A model generated the notes under the pieces. The model was not told the origin of the DNA. It did no database searches and worked only from the letters and a program-made list of their open reading frames with translations. A DNA stretch of 64,000 bases, taken from contig SGPE01000030.1 in NCBI GenBank assembly GCA_004208945.1, positions 1-64,000 on the forward strand, read 5' to 3'. This document shows positions 8,427 through 17,893 of this stretch, one piece after another. Position numbers and translations under genes: made by a program. How positions within the stretch are numbered: position 1 is the stretch's first letter; the number at the start of each line of letters is the position of its first letter. Origin of the DNA: Pseudoalteromonas sp. CO133X (GTDB taxonomy: Bacteria; Pseudomonadota; Gammaproteobacteria; Enterobacterales; Alteromonadaceae).

Positions 8427-9657
8427 TCAACCTACATTAATTCGTTTTTTATTGTTTTTAGCAAGCATGGCTTATTCGGTTTTAGGCCATGCTCAAAGCT
8501 GGCAAACAACAGTAAATGAAGGGGTAAATAAACCTGTTTACTTTCATGCTTGGGGTGGTGATGCACAGATTAATAGCTACATTCAAAGGCTTGGTAAGCA
8601 GGTTAAGCAGCAGTACAACATTGACTTAGTTCACATTAAACTTGCAGACACCAGTGAAGCGGTAAGCCGAGTGCTTGCAGAAAAGTCAGCCGGTAACCAC
8701 ACCCAAGGTAAAGTAGATCTTATATGGATTAATGGTGCTAATTTTGCCGCTATGAGTAAACACGGTTTATTAAAAACAGATTGGGCAACTAAACTTCCCA
8801 ATTTCTACCTCACAAATCCGGCAAAAAACCCTGCTGTAACTCACGATTTTGGATTACCTACGCAAGGTATGGAATCACCTTGGGGGCAAGCCTCACTCAC
8901 GTTTTATTATGATAGTAAAACCGTTATTCATCCCCCTAAAAGCCTAAAACAGCTTTTAGATTGGAGTACAAAAAATAAAGGTCGCTTTACGTATTCGAAA
9001 CCACCCGACTTTATCGGGGTGAGTTTTTTAAAATATGCGCTTATTAACTTAACACCGACAGAGCAACGCAGCTTACTTTATCAACCTGCCACTGAGAAAA
9101 GTGCAGCACAGGTATTGCCCGCTTTATGGCAATACTTAGACGAATTACACCCAACCTTATGGCGAAAAGGTACTTTTTTTGTACAAAACAGCGCAGCATT
9201 AAAGCGCTTGGTAAGCGATATGGAGCTTAGCTTATCACTCACATTTTCAGCCGCAGAAATACCAGCCGCTGTTGAACGATATGATTTACCCCTAGCGACT
9301 AGAAGTTACGCAATGCATGACGGCAGCTTAAGTAATACACACTTTGTTGCTATTGCGTATAACGCAAGCCACAGCGAAAGCGCAAAATTAGTCGCCAATT
9401 TTATGTTAAGTGTGAAAGCACAAGCCCAAAAGCAACAACCCGCTAACTGGGGAGACAACACGGTGCTTGATTTATCTTTACTCTCAAAAGAGCAAGCTGC
9501 ACTTTTCAGTCAACAAGCCCCCCACCCAAGTAGCTTAGCTACAAACAATCAAAGTCCAGCATTAGCTGAGCCACATCCAAGTTGGAGCACATTAATAAAC
9601 CAACAATGGCAATTACGCTATGGCACCTACAACCGCGGTACAGTAAGTAATGATTAA
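8413..9657 (+). CDS. ynjB: ABC importer substrate-binding protein, YnjB-like
   Basis: A 414-residue periplasmic binding protein with an N-terminal signal segment cleaved near GHAQS. It carries the pattern I associate with E. coli YnjB: YFHAWGGDAQINSYI, KLADTSEAVSRVLAEK and DLIWINGANFAAMSK. It overlaps the DUF547 gene by 14 bp and the permease gene by 8 bp. The ligand of YnjB proteins is not established. Co-transcription with a TBDR suggests the ligand is first taken up across the outer membrane. Confidence 0.8.
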   Translation: MILSDQPTLIRFLLFLASMAYSVLGHAQSWQTTVNEGVNKPVYFHAWGGDAQINSYIQRLGKQVKQQYNIDLVHIKLADTSEAVSRVLAEKSAGNHTQGKVDLIWINGANFAAMSKHGLLKTDWATKLPNFYLTNPAKNPAVTHDFGLPTQGMESPWGQASLTFYYDSKTVIHPPKSLKQLLDWSTKNKGRFTYSKPPDFIGVSFLKYALINLTPTEQRSLLYQPATEKSAAQVLPALWQYLDELHPTLWRKGTFFVQNSAALKRLVSDMELSLSLTFSAAEIPAAVERYDLPLATRSYAMHDGSLSNTHFVAIAYNASHSESAKLVANFMLSVKAQAQKQQPANWGDNTVLDLSLLSKEQAALFSQQAPHPSSLATNNQSPALAEPHPSWSTLINQQWQLRYGTYNRGTVSND

Positions 9658-11362
9658 AACTCATGACACATTCACGTGCTTAATTAAGCTTAGCCCAACA
9701 CTCTTGGTCGCCTTATTAGTTATACCTGTTATAGGGGGACTAATCGGTGTGTTATTACCTGCTTTTGGTTACCTTCCAGCTTTGGGCATGAAAGAATTCT
9801 CTTTGCAGGGTTTTAATGCCTTGATACAAACTGATGGTTTTAGTCATATGGTATTCCTCAGTGCAAGCAGCGCACTGATTAGTACATTATTGGCACTTAC
9901 AATGACCATATTGATTCTCGCTTGTTTTTTTAACAGCCCATGGCTGAAACGAATTCAACGCTTATTAGGCCCTATTTTAGTTATACCTCATGCCGCAGCA
10001 GCTATTGCGATTAGCTTTTTAATTACCCCTTCGGGTTTTATTTCACGGCTATTTTCTCCTTGGTTAACTGGTTGGGAATTACCGCCAGACTGGCTACTCC
10101 CTCATGATATATGGGGGGTAAGCATGATTTTGGGGCTTACGCTAAAAGAGCTCCCCTTTTTATTGTTGATGGCCTTAGCTGCATTTGCTCAAGCTGATTT
10201 AGGTGCAAAGTTGCGCGCTCAACATAAAGTTGCCATGAGCTTTGGCTACTGCCCTATGACTGCATTTTTTAAAGTGGTACTGCCTAATTTATACACTTAT
10301 ATTCGCCTTCCTGTTTTGGCTGTGTTGGCCTATGCCAGTGCCAGTGTTGAGATCCCATTAATTTTAGGCCCTAATGCGCCGCCAACTCTCTCTGTTGCTA
10401 TCATTAACTGGTTTAACGACGTTGATTTAACGCTACGTATTAAAGCCTCGGCTGGCGCAATTGCTCAACTTATGCTCACCGCCACTTTATTAATAATTTG
10501 GTGGCTGTTAGAAATAATAGTGAAGCGCGTGTTTTATTTTTATGTGACTAACAGAAAGCGTGACTATGCAGGTAATGCGATTATGCACTTCACTCGCATA
10601 ATAACGGTTATCTTAGTCGCGAGTATTTTATTATCTTTACTTGGCTTAGTGCTTTGGTCATTTGCTGGTTTTTGGCGCTTCCCTGCATTTTTGCCTGATC
10701 AACTTGTATTCATCCACTGGCAAAATGCGCTAACAAATATACAGCCTGCACTGTTAAATTCGTTATACATTGGCTTTGCTGCCAGTGCGATTGCGATCAT
10801 TCTTGTACTCGTAACATTAGAAGCTGAGCAACAACGTGCCTACGCACTATCTCACCTCAGCAGCTTTATTATTTACCTCCCTTTACTTGTTCCTAGCGTT
10901 GCATTTTTATTTGGTTTAGTTTGGTTGCAGGAGCAAATAAACAGTCATCATGCCTATATAAACGTTATCTTTAGCCATCTACTATTTGTACTTCCTTATG
11001 TTTTTTTGTCACTGGCAAGTAGCTACAGATGCTTTGACTCCCGCTTTACAACTTTGGCAGCAAGCTTGGGAAAACCTCCGGCTATGGTATTTTGGCAAGT
11101 AAAATTACCCATGCTAGTTACCCCTATATGCATCGCCTTTGCATTAGGCTTAGCAATTAGTTTTAGTCAATATTTACCTACGTTACTCAATGGCGCTGGG
11201 CAAATAAATACAATTACTACAGAAGCTGTGGTGCTTGCCAGTGGCGCAAGTCGGCGTACCAGCTCAGTGTACGCACTCATACAAATGCTGCTTCCAGCTC
11301 TAGCATTTGTTCTTGCTTGGCTTACTCCTAAGCTGGTCTATAAATATCAAAACAAGGCTTAA
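9650..11362 (+). CDS. ynjC: ABC importer permease with two fused transmembrane domains, YnjC-like
   Basis: A 570-residue inner-membrane protein with about twelve helices in two homologous halves, as in ThiP- and FbpB-type permeases. EAA-like loops are visible in each half: KVAMSFGYCPMTAFFKVVLP in the first and AASLGKPPAMVFWQVKLP in the second. It overlaps the binding-protein gene by 8 bp and ends one base before the ATPase start. The order binding protein, fused permease, ATPase matches the E. coli ynjBCD group. Confidence 0.85.
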   Translation: MIKTHDTFTCLIKLSPTLLVALLVIPVIGGLIGVLLPAFGYLPALGMKEFSLQGFNALIQTDGFSHMVFLSASSALISTLLALTMTILILACFFNSPWLKRIQRLLGPILVIPHAAAAIAISFLITPSGFISRLFSPWLTGWELPPDWLLPHDIWGVSMILGLTLKELPFLLLMALAAFAQADLGAKLRAQHKVAMSFGYCPMTAFFKVVLPNLYTYIRLPVLAVLAYASASVEIPLILGPNAPPTLSVAIINWFNDVDLTLRIKASAGAIAQLMLTATLLIIWWLLEIIVKRVFYFYVTNRKRDYAGNAIMHFTRIITVILVASILLSLLGLVLWSFAGFWRFPAFLPDQLVFIHWQNALTNIQPALLNSLYIGFAASAIAIILVLVTLEAEQQRAYALSHLSSFIIYLPLLVPSVAFLFGLVWLQEQINSHHAYINVIFSHLLFVLPYVFLSLASSYRCFDSRFTTLAASLGKPPAMVFWQVKLPMLVTPICIAFALGLAISFSQYLPTLLNGAGQINTITTEAVVLASGASRRTSSVYALIQMLLPALAFVLAWLTPKLVYKYQNKA

Positions 11363-11363
11363 T

Positions 11364-12014
11364 ATGTATTCCTCATTAGATATTAAAGAACTCACAATTT
11401 TGCGTAATAAAACAGCACTTCTTTCACTTAATGAATCTATTCAAGGTGGTGAGATCCTAAGCATTATGGGACCATCAGGGAGTGGAAAGTCCACCTTGCT
11501 CAATTGGCTAACAGGTATGTTGCCACCAACGTTTAGTGCCCACGGTAATCTCTACTTAAACCAACAAAATATTACCCATACTCCCTGTCATTTGCGTCAC
11601 ATAGGCTTACTCTATCAAGACCCATTACTCTTCCCACATCTGTCTGTTGAGGGCAATATTGCATTTGCTATGCCTAAGTTAAGCAAAAAGAAAGACCTTG
11701 AAAACGTGAGTCTTGCCTTAGAAAAAGTTGGCTTAGGTGGTTTAGAAAAACGCTCTCCAGCAAGCTTATCTGGCGGACAACAAGCTCGTGTGGCACTACT
11801 GCGTGTTTTATTAAGTAAACCAAAAGCCATCCTTCTTGATGAACCCTTCAGTAAACTAGATAGTGAGCTTCGCCAAGAAGTTCGTGACATTGTTTTTAAA
11901 CAAATCAGAGAACATCAATTACCCGCTATTATAGTCACGCATGATCACAGTGATGCCATAGCAGCCAGAGGGAATATTATTAACTTAGCAACCTTGGAAA
12001 AACGCTATGCTTGA
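11364..12014 (+). CDS. ynjD: ABC importer ATPase, YnjD-like
   Basis: ATG 11364 is chosen over an upstream start inside the permease gene and gives 216 residues. All ABC motifs are present: Walker A GPSGSGKS, Q-loop YQDPLLFPHLSV, signature LSGGQQAR, Walker B AILLDEPF and H-loop THDHSDA. It is short, without the regulatory C-terminal domain of larger importers, which fits YnjD. It overlaps the following phosphatidyltransferase gene by 8 bp. Confidence 0.9.
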   Translation: MYSSLDIKELTILRNKTALLSLNESIQGGEILSIMGPSGSGKSTLLNWLTGMLPPTFSAHGNLYLNQQNITHTPCHLRHIGLLYQDPLLFPHLSVEGNIAFAMPKLSKKKDLENVSLALEKVGLGGLEKRSPASLSGGQQARVALLRVLLSKPKAILLDEPFSKLDSELRQEVRDIVFKQIREHQLPAIIVTHDHSDAIAARGNIINLATLEKRYA

Positions 12015-12639
12015 TAGATACATTACACCAGTCATAAAACCGCTACTAATGCCGATTGTTACGCAATTGGATAAACGAGGCGTAACGGCTGATCAACTCA
12101 CTTTAACTGGATTCATTCTAGGCCTACTTGCCGTTCCTTTTATTGCCTTTAAATTATGGAATTTGGCGCTCGCTGCTATCATTTTAAACCGTATATTTGA
12201 TGGTTTGGATGGCGCACTGGCCCGATATAGCAATACCAGCTCAAGTTCTGGTGGTTTTTTAGATATTACTCTCGACTTTTTATTTTACGCCGCGATCCCT
12301 TTCGGTTTTATCTTGGCTGACCCACAACAAAATGCGATTGCTGGCGCAATTTTACTAGTGAGTTTTATTGGCACAGGATCAAGCTTTCTTGCCTTTGCAG
12401 TTGCTGCTGAGAAGTTTCAGCTAGAGAAGCCTCAATTCAAAAACAAAAGCTTCTATTATCTTAATGGGTTAACCGAAGGGAGTGAAACCATCGCTTTGTT
12501 TATAGCGCTGTGTTTATGGCCTAGCTACTTTCCTGTATTAGCTAGCCTATTTGCTGTGGCCTGTACCATCACTATTATTACACGCATCTATGGTGGTTAC
12601 TCAACCCTAAAGCACCAAGAGCTAAACAATGACAAATGA
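12007..12639 (+). CDS. ynjF: CDP-alcohol phosphatidyltransferase family protein, YnjF-like
   Basis: A 210-residue membrane protein with about six helices and an intact CDP-alcohol phosphatidyltransferase motif: DGLDGALAR, then Gly, then DITLD, matching DG-x2-AR-x8-G-x3-D-x3-D. Members transfer a phosphatidyl group from CDP-diacylglycerol to an alcohol acceptor. The acceptor of the YnjF branch is unknown. Close packing with the YnjBCD genes is also seen in E. coli. It overlaps the next gene by 11 bp. Confidence 0.85.
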   Translation: MLDRYITPVIKPLLMPIVTQLDKRGVTADQLTLTGFILGLLAVPFIAFKLWNLALAAIILNRIFDGLDGALARYSNTSSSSGGFLDITLDFLFYAAIPFGFILADPQQNAIAGAILLVSFIGTGSSFLAFAVAAEKFQLEKPQFKNKSFYYLNGLTEGSETIALFIALCLWPSYFPVLASLFAVACTITIITRIYGGYSTLKHQELNNDK

Positions 12640-13414
12640 ACTATATTGGCGAGTTGGCTGCTTTCTCAGCATATTAATCATTATGATATTACTTGAATGG
12701 AAAAAACCTGCAAGATTATCGCCTATTGCAGCAAGGTATCGCTGGTTTGGTAATTTTTCATTAGTCATTGTATCTTCTATCATTGCACGTTTAGTGGTGC
12801 CGGTAAGTCTTACCGCCCTTGCTGATTTTAATCACCAGCAAGCACTAGGATTATTTAACTATTTAGAGCTGTCGCTGTGGGTAAGCATCCCACTAAGTTT
12901 ATTAATGTTAGATATGCTGATTTACTGGCAGCATCGTTTATTCCATCGAGTCCCATTACTCTGGCGGCTCCATAAAGTTCACCATGCTGATTGCCACGTT
13001 GATACCAGTACGGGGTTGCGTTTTCATCCAATAGAAATTGCCCTGAGTATTCTTGTTAAACTCATCGCCATAACAGTGCTTGGTGTACCAGCGGTAGCCG
13101 TACTCATCTTTGAAGTTGCACTTAATGGTTTTGCGCTATTCAATCATGCGAATATCTGTTTATCTGAAAAGCGAGAAAAAACCCTACGCCTATTTATTAT
13201 TACCCAGAAACTGCACCGCATTCACCATAGTACAAACATCGATGAAACCAACAGTAATTACGGATTTAGCCTAGTTTGGTGGGATAAGCTATTTTCAAGC
13301 TATCGCAGCGTGGCAATAAAGGGCGATGACTTGCAAGACATTGGTTTGAGCCAATATAAAGCGACTAAGAAAAATACATATTTAACAACACTATTAAGCA
13401 TGCCATTCAAATAA
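12629..13414 (+). CDS. Fatty acid hydroxylase/sterol desaturase family membrane protein
   Basis: A 261-residue integral membrane protein with the His clusters of the di-iron fatty acid hydroxylase superfamily: WQHRLFHR, HKVHHAD, FNHANICL and KLHRIHHS. Members hydroxylate or desaturate lipids using an Fe-Fe centre. It is the last gene of the operon; a terminator follows within 15 bp. With the phosphatidyltransferase before it, this suggests that part of the operon modifies a lipid, but the substrate cannot be read. Confidence 0.85.
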   Translation: MTNELYWRVGCFLSILIIMILLEWKKPARLSPIAARYRWFGNFSLVIVSSIIARLVVPVSLTALADFNHQQALGLFNYLELSLWVSIPLSLLMLDMLIYWQHRLFHRVPLLWRLHKVHHADCHVDTSTGLRFHPIEIALSILVKLIAITVLGVPAVAVLIFEVALNGFALFNHANICLSEKREKTLRLFIITQKLHRIHHSTNIDETNSNYGFSLVWWDKLFSSYRSVAIKGDDLQDIGLSQYKATKKNTYLTTLLSMPFK

Positions 13415-13426
13415 CTTATTTAGAAA

Positions 13427-13450
13427 AAACGCCACATATAGGTGGCGTTT
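13427..13450. terminator. Bidirectional intrinsic terminator
   Basis: Perfect stem AAACGCCAC / GTGGCGTTT with a six-base loop, flanked by A and T tracts, between two convergent genes. It can serve both the long operon and the aldehyde dehydrogenase gene. Confidence 0.8.
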
Positions 13451-13481
13451 GGTTAGCTTCGACAACAATAAGAAAGGGAAT

Positions 13482-15002
13482 TTAAAAGAAGCCTAACGGG
13501 TTTTCGCTGTAACTAACTAATAGGTTTTTCGTTTGTTGGTAATGATCAAGGGCGAGCTTATGAGTTTCACGGCCAATGCCTGATTTTTTATAACCACCAA
13601 ATGCAGCATGCGCAGGATACATGTGATAACAGTTGGTCCACACTCGGCCCGCTTCAATCTTACGACCAAAGTGATAAGCACGATTCATGTTTCGACTCCA
13701 CACACCAGCACCTAAACCAAACTCTGAGCTATTAGCAAGGGCTAACGCTTCGTCTTCATCTTTAAAAGTCGACATTGAAATAACGGGACCAAAAATCTCT
13801 TCTTGGAACACGCGCATATCGTTAGTGCCTTTTAACAATGTTGGTTGAATATAGTAACCGCCGTTAAACTCATCCGACAATTGCTCGACTTCACCACCAG
13901 CGAGCACTTCAGCCCCTTCTTTTTTACCAATCTCAATGTAGCTTAGAATCTTGTCAAACTGAGCTTGTGATGCTTGCGCACCTACCATGGTTTCAGTATC
14001 AAGTGGGTTACCACGTTTAATTTGTAAGGTGCGAGCAAGTACACGTTCAATAAATTGCTCGTAAATATCTTCTTGAATAAATAAACGCGATGGGCACGTA
14101 CAGACTTCACCTTGGTTAAAGTACGCTAGTACAGCCCCTTCAATGGCCTTACTCAAAAACTCATCGTCTTTTTCCATTACATCGTTAAAGAAGATATTTG
14201 GCGATTTACCACCTAGCTCGACCGTTGATGGAATAATATTGTCAGCGGCGCATTTTAAGATATGTGACCCCACCGGCGTTGAACCTGTAAAAGCAATTTT
14301 TGCAATACGTGGACTTGTTGCCAGCGCTTCACCCGCTTCTTTACCATAACCGTTTACAACATTTAAAACACCCGCTGGTAATAAATCACCAATCACTTCA
14401 AGTAGTACTAAAATTGATGCAGGGGTTTGCTCAGCTGGCTTTAAAATCACACAGTTACCTGCAGCAAGGGCAGGTGCAAGCTTCCACGCAGCCATTAACA
14501 ATGGGAAGTTCCAAGGAATAATTTGCCCTACTACACCCAGTGGCTCATGAAAATGATAGGCAACGGTGGTTTCGTCTATCTCGCCAATTGAGCCTTCTTG
14601 AGCCCGCACACAGCCTGCAAAATAGCGAAAATGATCAGCCGCTAAAGGCACGTCTGCCGCAAGTGTTTCACGAATTGCTTTACCGTTATCCCAGGTTTCT
14701 GCAACCGCCAGCATTTCTAAATTCTGTTCAATGCGGTCAGCTATTTTTAACAAGATATTGCTGCGCTCCGTGACCGATGTTGTTCCCCATGCGGCTTTTA
14801 CATCATGGGCTTTATCAAGTGCCAGTTCGATATCTTCTTTTGATGAGCGAGGTATTTTACAAAACACTTTACCATTCACTGGGCTAATGTTTTCAAAATA
14901 CTCCCCCTTTACTGGAGCGACCCATTGGCCACCAATATAATTTTCGTACTGGGCCTTAAAATTGACTTTAGCGCCTTCGCTACCTGGATTTGCATAGATC
15001 AT
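13482..15002 (-). CDS. exaC: NAD-dependent aldehyde dehydrogenase, ExaC/AldB type
   Basis: From ATG 15002, preceded by AAGAGAG at good spacing, the product is 506 residues; an upstream TTG at 15020 is less likely. It is a full-length aldehyde dehydrogenase: [14 protein letters not shown] nucleotide-binding region, catalytic Glu262 in VELGGKSPN, catalytic Cys301 in [11 protein letters not shown], and [15 protein letters not shown] near the C-terminus. The Gln-Gly-Glu-Val-Cys-Thr-Cys context is typical of ExaC/AldB acetaldehyde dehydrogenases, which turn short aldehydes into acids. It is divergent from an AraC regulator, the usual arrangement for inducible aldehyde dehydrogenases. The exact substrate is not proven. 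Confidence 0.85.
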   Translation of the reverse strand: MIYANPGSEGAKVNFKAQYENYIGGQWVAPVKGEYFENISPVNGKVFCKIPRSSKEDIELALDKAHDVKAAWGTTSVTERSNILLKIADRIEQNLEMLAVAETWDNGKAIRETLAADVPLAADHFRYFAGCVRAQEGSIGEIDETTVAYHFHEPLGVVGQIIPWNFPLLMAAWKLAPALAAGNCVILKPAEQTPASILVLLEVIGDLLPAGVLNVVNGYGKEAGEALATSPRIAKIAFTGSTPVGSHILKCAADNIIPSTVELGGKSPNIFFNDVMEKDDEFLSKAIEGAVLAYFNQGEVCTCPSRLFIQEDIYEQFIERVLARTLQIKRGNPLDTETMVGAQASQAQFDKILSYIEIGKKEGAEVLAGGEVEQLSDEFNGGYYIQPTLLKGTNDMRVFQEEIFGPVISMSTFKDEDEALALANSSEFGLGAGVWSRNMNRAYHFGRKIEAGRVWTNCYHMYPAHAAFGGYKKSGIGRETHKLALDHYQQTKNLLVSYSENPLGFF

Positions 15003-15162
15003 AATGTGCTCTCTCTTCAAATTGTTGTATTTTATTTAAGCGGTGAGTTATTGTTTATTTAACCGCTAACGATTTACGTTAGCCCAGTTACACAAAATGC
15101 ACTTGATTCTCAGTCCAGACTTTTTGACTATCTGTCCATAAATAAGGAAAAGTGAGGCAACA

Positions 15163-16071
15163 ATGAACACATCAATCACCAATAGTCGCTCAAATAAAAA
15201 ACGCCAACGTATTGATGTGCTTATTGAAAATAAAGTAAGCTTTGCTGGGGAGCACGCTGAATTAAGTATTTACGACACCTATTTAGACGCGCAAAAAGTG
15301 GCGCTACATTCCACTGAATTACTGTTCTGTGGCATGATCAGCGGTAAAAAAATCATGCATGTTGCCGACAGTGACTATCATAAAGAGTTTTTACCTAATC
15401 AGTCATTTGTACTTGCCCCAGAGCAAGGGGTGCTAATCGATTTTCCTAATGCGTCTCTTAATCAACCAACAACCTGTTTAGCGATTGAAATCAGTACCGA
15501 TAAAATCAGCCAAGTAGTTGATGCTCTTAATTTTAATCAACAAATTACCCAGGATGACTTTTTCCAATATCAAGCGAAGTTGGTGCATACCCAGCATAAC
15601 TTACAAACTCAACAACTGCTTGAACGGATGATCACCCTGTTTAGCGAAAATGAACAACACCGAGATTACTTAATTGATTTATCACTCAATGAGCTAATAA
15701 CCCGCTTGCTACAGCAACAAAGCCGAGATTTGATGATCGCAAGCTGCAAGCAAGGTAAACTTGCAACCCCACTGAGCCAAGTAATTAGCTACCTAGAACA
15801 ACATCTTGCTGAGAATATCGATATCGACGTGTTATGTAAGATTGCCTGTATGAGCCGTAGTAAGTTTTATCAGCAATTTAAGCTGGCATTTGGTGTTACA
15901 CCTGCTCTTTGGCAACAACAACTACGCTTACAAAAAGCGTATAAACTGCTCGAAAAAGGTGAGGCGATTAGCCAAGTTTGCTATCAATTAGGGTTTAATA
16001 ACCCGAGTCATTTTAGCCGTGTGTTTAAACAAGCCTTTGGCGCAACACCTAAGAGTATCGCTAATCATTAA
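15163..16071 (+). CDS. AraC-family transcriptional regulator
   Basis: A 302-residue regulator. Residues 20-195 form a ligand/oligomerisation domain. Residues 200-302 form the paired helix-turn-helix domain: IDVLCKIACMSRSKFYQQFK and ISQVCYQLGFNNPSHFSRVF, ending FGATPKS. ATG 15163 follows GTGAGG. It is divergent from the aldehyde dehydrogenase gene with 160 bp between the starts and is most likely its activator. It converges with the DUF1275 gene and overlaps it by 11 bp. Confidence 0.9.
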   Translation: MNTSITNSRSNKKRQRIDVLIENKVSFAGEHAELSIYDTYLDAQKVALHSTELLFCGMISGKKIMHVADSDYHKEFLPNQSFVLAPEQGVLIDFPNASLNQPTTCLAIEISTDKISQVVDALNFNQQITQDDFFQYQAKLVHTQHNLQTQQLLERMITLFSENEQHRDYLIDLSLNELITRLLQQQSRDLMIASCKQGKLATPLSQVISYLEQHLAENIDIDVLCKIACMSRSKFYQQFKLAFGVTPALWQQQLRLQKAYKLLEKGEAISQVCYQLGFNNPSHFSRVFKQAFGATPKSIANH

Positions 16072-16732
16072 GCTCTGGATTGCGATGAGAATAAACGCGA
16101 TAGGTTAAGGCGAGTAAAATACAAATAGCACTTGGTACATAAAGCGCCGCAAAGCTCAATTTTGCAAATAACCATGCCCCCGCTAAGCCACCAAAAATAA
16201 ACCCAATAATAATTAGGCCGAACAGTTTAGCCTTACGTTTATCAAGCGTCTCACCACGTAAAACCCGACCAAACATGATACCTAAATCAGTAAAGATACC
16301 TGTCACATGGGTGGTACGAACAATGGCGCCACTGTAAGTTGTTGCCAAGGCATTTTGTAACCCACATGCCGCAGAGGCTAAAAAGTGCCCGTAGCCAGAG
16401 CCATTAAACAGTAACCAAAGTGCACCCAATAAAAGCCCTGCCTCAATCAATAATGCCGTGTCGTAATGACGGCCTAGTTTAAGTGCTGAGCTATGCAGTA
16501 AAAACCCAGCAATACCAGATCCGACTAAAAATGACAGTAATACGCCTAATAAATGAAAAGCATCAAGACTATTACCTTGCATAAGATCTGCGCCAAGCAA
16601 GGTGGCAGTCCCCGATAAATGCGATACAGCTTGATGCTCAAAACTAAGTAAACCAACTGCATTTACGCACCCAGCCACCAGCGCCAAAATAAATGCGCCA
16701 ATCTCAACCCATTTTGGTAACTTAGAAATCAC
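16061..16732 (-). CDS. YoaK-family (DUF1275) membrane protein
   Basis: A 223-residue protein with about six membrane helices. It has the DUF1275 features AGCVNAVGLLSFEH, SHLSGTATLLGADL, CGLQNALATTYSGA, VRTTHVTGIFTDLG and an Arg-Gly-Glu before the last helices. It starts with GTG 16732. The family is widespread and of unknown function. It overlaps the AraC gene tail-to-tail by 11 bp, which probably reflects compact packing. Confidence 0.85.
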   Translation of the reverse strand: MISKLPKWVEIGAFILALVAGCVNAVGLLSFEHQAVSHLSGTATLLGADLMQGNSLDAFHLLGVLLSFLVGSGIAGFLLHSSALKLGRHYDTALLIEAGLLLGALWLLFNGSGYGHFLASAACGLQNALATTYSGAIVRTTHVTGIFTDLGIMFGRVLRGETLDKRKAKLFGLIIIGFIFGGLAGAWLFAKLSFAALYVPSAICILLALTYRVYSHRNPELND

Positions 16733-16839
16733 TCGCTATTCGCCTTTTTCTCATACTCGAACTCATTCTCTTATGGTACGCCTAATTTAATGACTAAAAA
16801 CACTTTTTTTCGACTCTTTATATGGTAATTTACCATTAA

Positions 16840-16853
16840 GTGAATCGATTAAG
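16840..16853. promoter_or_regulatory. Imperfect LacI-type operator before the lacI-like gene
   Basis: GTGAATCGATTAAG matches the CTTAATCGATTAAG palindrome found at 19385 and 20812 at 12 of 14 positions. It ends 8 bp before the ATG at 16862, so it probably mediates autorepression. Confidence 0.6.
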
Positions 16854-16861
16854 AACCGACA

Positions 16862-17893
16862 ATGACAAAGCCAAAAAGCTGGACGCTGAAAAGTATTGCC
16901 CAAGAGTTAGGCGTTTCAAACGCCACCGTATCAAATGCGTTTAATCGTCCTGATCAATTATCGAAAGCACGCCGCGAAGAGATTTTGGCGGCCTGTAAAA
17001 AGCTCGGCTATTTTGGTCCTAACAAGGCGGCGCAATCATTACGCCGAGGCACCTTTAATATTGTTGCTTTAGTATTGCCAGACAGCGTTGAATATATGGT
17101 GTCAGATCCAGTTGCTAGCAGTTTTATGCGGGGTGTATCGGCGGTACTCGAAAAAAATGGTATTAACCTTTTATTATTTTCAGGTAACAATGATAACCTC
17201 AATAGCGTGGTCGATTTTGTTGATGGCTTTATTTGTTATGGTCGCCCTCGTAACAAGCAACTTGTGGAACAATTAAAACAGGTCGCAAAACATGTGGTAA
17301 CGGTTGATTTTAATATTGGTCGCGATGCCTCAGTAAACGTAAACAACCAACAAGCCAGTTTCGATATTGCCAAGCATGCACTGCACAAAAGTGATGATCG
17401 GGTTGCTATTTTAGGCCTGCGTTTACTCGATAACGACGTATTATGCCGAGTATACGAACATCATGAGTTTGAAGCGGGTCAGTCTATTGCTCATCAACGA
17501 CTGCGCGGTTATCACCAAGCAATCAGCGATGCTGGTGTTACCCTTGGCGATGATAGAACATGGAATATTCCAGAAAGCAGCGAACGCTTTGCTAGCATTG
17601 CCGCTAAAGAGGCGCTTAGCAGCACACCAAGGCCAAACGTGTTGTTGTGCATGAGTGATTTAATCGCCCTTGCCGCCATGCGCGAAGCATTAAAAATGGG
17701 CTTATCTATTCCTGAAGATGTCAGGATTGTTGGCTTTGATGGCATCGATGAAGGCCAACGATTTGTGCCAAAACTCACCACTGTCCATCAAAATAGCGAA
17801 GAAAAAGGCCGCATTGCTGCGACCTTGTTTCTATCGAAAGAGCAGCAAACAGCCGAAATCGACTATCAACTGCAATTGGGTCAAAGTAGTTAA
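16862..17893 (+). CDS. LacI-family repressor of the GH13_18 sugar locus
   Basis: A 343-residue LacI/GalR protein. The N-terminal helix-turn-helix is LKSIAQELGVSNATVSNAFN, with the hinge ending near NKAAQSLRRG. The rest is a periplasmic-binding-like effector domain (LLCMSDLIALAAMREA, VRIVGFDGIDEG). It converges with the phosphorylase gene and overlaps it by four bases. The shared palindrome before this gene, the phosphorylase/MFS pair and the TBDR indicates one local regulon. The inducer is presumably the glycoside or its uptake product. Confidence 0.9.
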   Translation: MTKPKSWTLKSIAQELGVSNATVSNAFNRPDQLSKARREEILAACKKLGYFGPNKAAQSLRRGTFNIVALVLPDSVEYMVSDPVASSFMRGVSAVLEKNGINLLLFSGNNDNLNSVVDFVDGFICYGRPRNKQLVEQLKQVAKHVVTVDFNIGRDASVNVNNQQASFDIAKHALHKSDDRVAILGLRLLDNDVLCRVYEHHEFEAGQSIAHQRLRGYHQAISDAGVTLGDDRTWNIPESSERFASIAAKEALSSTPRPNVLLCMSDLIALAAMREALKMGLSIPEDVRIVGFDGIDEGQRFVPKLTTVHQNSEEKGRIAATLFLSKEQQTAEIDYQLQLGQSS

